Source: Kordia algicida OT-1 (GTDB lineage Bacteria; Bacteroidota; Bacteroidia; Flavobacteriales; Flavobacteriaceae). From it: a stretch of DNA of 64,000 nt. Shown in pieces: positions 60,922 through 64,000 of this stretch. The translations under genes and the position numbers were made by a program. The notes under the pieces were generated by a model, which was not told the DNA's origin, did no database searches, and was given only the letters and a program-made list of their open reading frames with translations. Every line of letters starts with the position of its first letter. Position 1 is the stretch's first letter. The DNA lies in contig NZ_DS544873.1 of NCBI RefSeq assembly GCF_000154725.1, positions 3,175,397 to 3,239,396 on the forward strand. Reading direction: 5' to 3'.

Positions 60922-60929
60922 CAAATTTA
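60922..60929 (-). promoter_or_regulatory. -7 promoter box for leuS
   Basis: TAAATTTG on the minus strand matches TAnnTTTG, 22 bases before the start codon. Confidence 0.5.
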
Positions 60930-61070
60930 ATGGTTTTTTGTGGAATCGGTTATTTGTTTTTCGTCTTTTGTGGATTTGTTTTTTGAAACTTCAAAATTAA
61001 CTCGTGAAACTACTAACACCCAATTTCTAAAACCTAATACCTAATTTTCCTTTCTAAGTCTAAACTCATA

Positions 61071-61100
61071 AACTTATCAACTCATAAACTTCGTATTGTT
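61071..61100. repeat. AACTCATAAAC dispersed repeat, copy 2
   Basis: AACTCATAAACTTATCAACT and the continuing CATAAACTTC resemble 12750-12789. The same block is preceded by CACCCAATTTC-type words. Confidence 0.5.
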
Positions 61101-61273
61101 TTATTTGTTTTTCGTCTTTTGTGGATTTGTTATCAAAGTATTCTCGACTGCGCTCGAATTGACATTTGAAACGTATTAATGCCCAATCCCCAAAACCAAA
61201 TACCTGATTTTATAGCTAAAATTCAACATTTATAATTTTTAATTTATAGTTTTACATTTCTAATGCACTATTT

Positions 61274-62152
61274 ATGAGTTCTTCTTTTGAAAAGTATCAA
61301 AAAAAACGATTGATTTCTTCTTATTTCTCTGTGGTATTGAGCACAACATTGGTGCTTTTTCTATTAGGAATATTGGGTTTATTGGTTTTGAATACGAAGA
61401 AAGTAGCGGATTATTATAAGGAAAAAATCGCTGTAACGGTGTATTTGAAAGACAGTGCAAAAGATGTCGAAATTAAACAACTTCAAAAAACTTTGGCATT
61501 AGCCGAATATACAAAGTCAGCCGAATATGTTTCTAAAGAAACCGCAGCAGCGAATTTAACTGCCGATATTGGAGAAGATTTTGTGGAATATTTAGGCGAA
61601 AATCCGCTATTGAATTCCTTAGATGTGTATATAAATTCAAAATTTGTGACTGGTGAACAATTAGAAGCCATTGCTGCAGAAATCTCTGAAAAGAATTTTG
61701 TCAAAGAAGTTTCTTTTGATAAACCTTTGGTGGCAAAACTAAATGCAAACATCAAACGCATCGGATTCGGAATTTTAATTGCCTGTGTTTTCTTCGCTTT
61801 TGTCGCGGCATTGTTGATAAACAGCTCCATTCGTCTTTCGGTATATGCAAAACGATTTACCATAAAAACCATGCAAATGGTAGGTGCAACGAAAGGATTT
61901 ATCCGAAAACCATTTATCTGGAATAGTATTAAAATGGGCATTATTGCTGCAATTTTAGCTTTAGCAGGAATGGCAGGTGTATTGTATTATGTAAACAAAT
62001 CATTGCCACAATTACAACTTGCCAACGACAAAATATTGATCGGCTCAGTATTTGCAGGAATTTTAGTCATTGGTATTTTAATCACGTTGGTTAGTAGTTT
62101 CTTTGCCACACAACGTTTCTTAAATTTACGTACCGATCAGTTGTATTACTAA
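61274..62152 (+). CDS. ftsX: Cell division protein FtsX
   Basis: The 292-residue permease-like protein has a short cytosolic N-terminus and one transmembrane helix (about 20-40, VVLSTTLVLFLLGILGLLVL). An extracytoplasmic domain (45-165, YYKEKIAVTVYLKDSAKDVE) is followed by three helices near 172, 220 and 265. YAKRFTIKTMQMVGATKGFI is the family signature before the second helix. With FtsE it forms an ABC-type complex that activates cell-wall hydrolases at division. ftsE is not adjacent. Confidence 0.94.
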   Translation: MSSSFEKYQKKRLISSYFSVVLSTTLVLFLLGILGLLVLNTKKVADYYKEKIAVTVYLKDSAKDVEIKQLQKTLALAEYTKSAEYVSKETAAANLTADIGEDFVEYLGENPLLNSLDVYINSKFVTGEQLEAIAAEISEKNFVKEVSFDKPLVAKLNANIKRIGFGILIACVFFAFVAALLINSSIRLSVYAKRFTIKTMQMVGATKGFIRKPFIWNSIKMGIIAAILALAGMAGVLYYVNKSLPQLQLANDKILIGSVFAGILVIGILITLVSSFFATQRFLNLRTDQLYY

Positions 62153-62258
62153 GGTTTTAATCGTTCAACTTTTTTAAATCAGCTATCGCTTGCAAGCTGA
62201 TATTATTTAATATCTTGTTCTCAATAAACACAAGCGTATTGCTTTCTAGAATTAATCT

Positions 62259-63616
62259 ATGGGATTTTTTGACTTTTTTAAACGTAAAAACGATGCTTCA
62301 TCACAAAAAGAAGTGTCTAATACAGGAATTTCACCTGCATACAAAGTAGTTTCTACATATAACAAATACACCAAATTATTCGTCAATATGATGGCTAGTG
62401 GAAATTATGCACCAATTGCCGCATAAGAAAAAGTCAAGGCGAAATTATTGGGTATTTATACATCACTAAAGACGAGAGTTATACAATTTCTATAGCAGAA
62501 GTGATTACTGCGATGAAAGAAGAATTTTCAAAACGAATGAAGGCAAATGCAATCAAATCATATGCAATTTATTATCATTCGGTATTCAATAATGATAACA
62601 ATCACGCAATTGCAGACGAACACAATTTGCCAAAAGCCATCTCTATTATTGTAAAAAATTCGACTGGTTTTGAGGAAACTTTTGCTATTTCTCATCAATT
62701 TGAAAACGATGGTTTCAATGTAGGTCCGATGACGCATGTAACGCCACAGGAATTTCAGAAAATTTTAGAAGTTGAGTTGTTGGAAGGCAAAGATTATTTT
62801 CAGGAACGTATAGAACGCGAACCGCCAACGGTTGAAAATGAATTTGGAGTTACCATTAAAACTGTTAATAATGGAAGCGTTGGCGATTTTTGGGGAGGAA
62901 TGTTTGGTTTTGAATTTTTCAGAGAAATGTCGCGCGGAGAACTATTTGAACACATGACATTGGCAGAAACAAAATATGCACCAATAGCGGTTGTAGACGA
63001 TGTAAAAGTGCATGAACTCAACTTTAATAAACTCAGCCTGCGCACAGTGAGTAGTTCTGACGATGTTATTACTTCATTTCCAACGGTTAAAACCAAGCAA
63101 GCAATTACTGTAAGTTTGAAACAAATTGACCAATGGGAACACAGCAATGATTTGGAAGCGATTGTATATGGTGGCGGCAGAAATACATTTGCCATTCGTT
63201 TTTACGCAACGGATTATGCGTTTAACCGAGAAAAGTACCTTTCCAACACAACAGTAAATGTAAAATTGAGCGCAATTCTTTATGTACTTGACAAACATAA
63301 AGAAAAAGATAATAAAGTAACAGATGATTTAAGCATGAGTGCCGAATTTTGTATGTACATGCCAAGTCAGGAAAGTGCCGAATTTGGCTGTTTTGATTTC
63401 ATCGGAAAGTTAGAACACATGGAAGAAGCAAATTATCTTGACAATGACGAACACAGTGGCTATATTTTACGCATAAAACTGATAAACAATGAAGAAATTG
63501 AAGATTTTTTTACAATTGATATGTTTGTCAACAAAAAAAATATGCGTTTTACCGATCTCAAAATTGGCATGAAACTCACAGGAATGTTTCAACTCTTTGG
63601 CGAATTGGTAAATTGA
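62259..63616 (+). pseudogene. Unknown protein of about 450 residues, broken by a one-base shift near 62423
   Basis: The first part, from the ATG at 62259, reads MGFFDFFKRKNDASSQKEVS up to VNMMASGNYAPIAA and then meets TAA at 62424. The -1 frame is open from 62399 and continues IRKSQGEIIGYLYI ... to 63616. The join AAIRKSQG needs one base more than is present (GCATAAG instead of, for example, GCAATAAG). The C-terminal part alone could start at a GTG or ATG at 62501/62513, but the upstream sequence reads as one protein. No domain is recognised: a beta-rich C-terminus, two or three helical segments, no signal. It is either a real pseudogene or a sequencing error. Confidence 0.75.
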
Positions 63617-63667
63617 TAGATTTTATAACTATCTTACAACCTTAAATATAAATTCAAAATAATAATA

Positions 63668-64000
63668 ATGAAGGCGTTTTTTTCACTTTTAATACTCTTA
63701 TTCTTTTTTACGAGCTGTGAAAACCAGCAAGAAATAAGTTCTTTTAATGCTGAAAATTGGGCAAAACGAACTATTGATATTAGTAGTAAAGATTCATTAA
63801 ACTACGGAAAAACTTATCTTTCTATTTATGCTCAAATTTACAGTTTATCTGAGCACAAAAAACATAGTTTGACCGCAATGGTAAGTTTGCGAAACACGAG
63901 TGACAAAGATTCTATCTATCTGTTAAGAGCTAGCTATTATGATACGCATGGAAAATTAGTGCGAACTTATTTTGACAAACCAATTTACTTGGCGCCTTTA
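63668..64000 (+). CDS. DUF3124-family lipoprotein (C-terminus outside window)
   Basis: 111 N-terminal residues are present. MKAFFSLLILLFFFTSCE is a lipoprotein signal with lipobox FTSC. The mature part has GKTYLSIYAQIYSLSEHKKH, LTAMVSLRNTSDKDSIYLL and RASYYDTHGKLVRTYF, matching DUF3124, a family of extracytoplasmic proteins of unknown function. The frame is open to the right edge. It follows the broken gene by 51 bases in the same direction. Confidence 0.8.
   Translation, partial: MKAFFSLLILLFFFTSCENQQEISSFNAENWAKRTIDISSKDSLNYGKTYLSIYAQIYSLSEHKKHSLTAMVSLRNTSDKDSIYLLRASYYDTHGKLVRTYFDKPIYLAPL

Larger units (their letters stand above)
60900..61273. other. Gene-free spacer with dispersed words between leuS and ftsX
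   Basis: The leuS promoter box is at its left end. The rest holds repeat words (TTTTTCGTCTTTTGTGGATTTG twice in near-identical form at about 60957 and 61107; AACTCATAAAC near 61071; a 'CTCGACTGCGCTCGAATTGACA' word). Divergent genes flank it, so the ftsX promoter must lie near 61240, but I cannot place it. Confidence 0.55.

Noticed and set aside
62178-62201. Terminator after ftsX (ATCAGCT ... AGCTGAT)
   Set aside because: A seven-base stem with a ten-base loop but no T run after it; too weak to call.

Overview
The window is AT-rich chromosomal DNA from a marine-type Flavobacteriaceae (Bacteroidota). A Kordia-like genus is my best guess, inferred from gene content and intergenic style only. 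Supporting signs are repeated TAnnTTTG -7 promoter boxes, few Shine-Dalgarno sites, a type IX secretion sorting tail, a TonB receptor/lipoprotein pair, DUF4271/DUF4296/DUF6090 proteins, a Trx-reductase-like ferredoxin-NADP reductase, and short 'LNKK...ISNL...GG' peptide precursors.

Layout. 0-3.3 kb: a cut nitrilase-family gene and a mevalonate/isoprenoid operon (mvaD, a GHMP kinase, a UbiA prenyltransferase). 3.35-4.87 kb: a non-coding tandem array with about 376-base units. 4.9-8.6 kb: a flavoprotein, a secreted propeller-like protein, a GH25 lysozyme and rluF. 8.7-9.2 kb: two convergent lanthipeptide-type precursors. 9.3-12.6 kb: a LytTR regulator/histidine kinase pair and a secreted hydrolase. 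12.8-13.8 kb: a SIR2-like gene with a G-rich heptamer repeat 11 bases upstream of its start. 13.9-18.3 kb: a DUF6090 protein and a very large phosphoesterase/Omp85 fusion. 18.3-28.6 kb: an HD-Pycsar effector-like fusion, a GAF protein, a phosphoesterase, Lrp with a saccharopine dehydrogenase-like enzyme, and pckA. 28.6-39.7 kb: hemD, a dolichol-phosphate-mannose-type synthase, dihydroorotase, tyrS, an MFS transporter, a LuxE-like protein and a T9SS cargo protein. 39.83-41.21 kb: a complete IS3-family element with a -1 frameshift signal and a 3-base target duplication. 41.3-50.1 kb: a lipoprotein/TonB receptor pair divergent from phoB-phoR-type genes, then a glycosyltransferase, trmB, a LysE exporter and an alkyltransferase-like protein. 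50.8-53.9 kb: an iron-sulfur/redox group (Mrp/NBP35, NifU-C, FNR-type reductase, ferredoxin). 53.9-57.7 kb: small genes of unknown function and a repeat-rich spacer with a third, frameshifted lanthipeptide-type precursor. 57.9-64 kb: leuS, ftsX, a gene broken by a one-base shift, and the start of a DUF3124 lipoprotein.

Most of the window is ordinary housekeeping sequence. The accessory interest lies in three scattered precursor peptides, each with a double-glycine leader and a four-cysteine core and with no modification enzymes nearby; one has its start codon followed by nine A residues that put it out of frame. Other points are the SIR2-like gene beside an 8x7-base G-tract repeat, the HD-PycTM fusion, the IS element with a 36-base perfect palindrome, and several families of dispersed intergenic repeats. 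I found no tRNA, rRNA or CRISPR array by eye.
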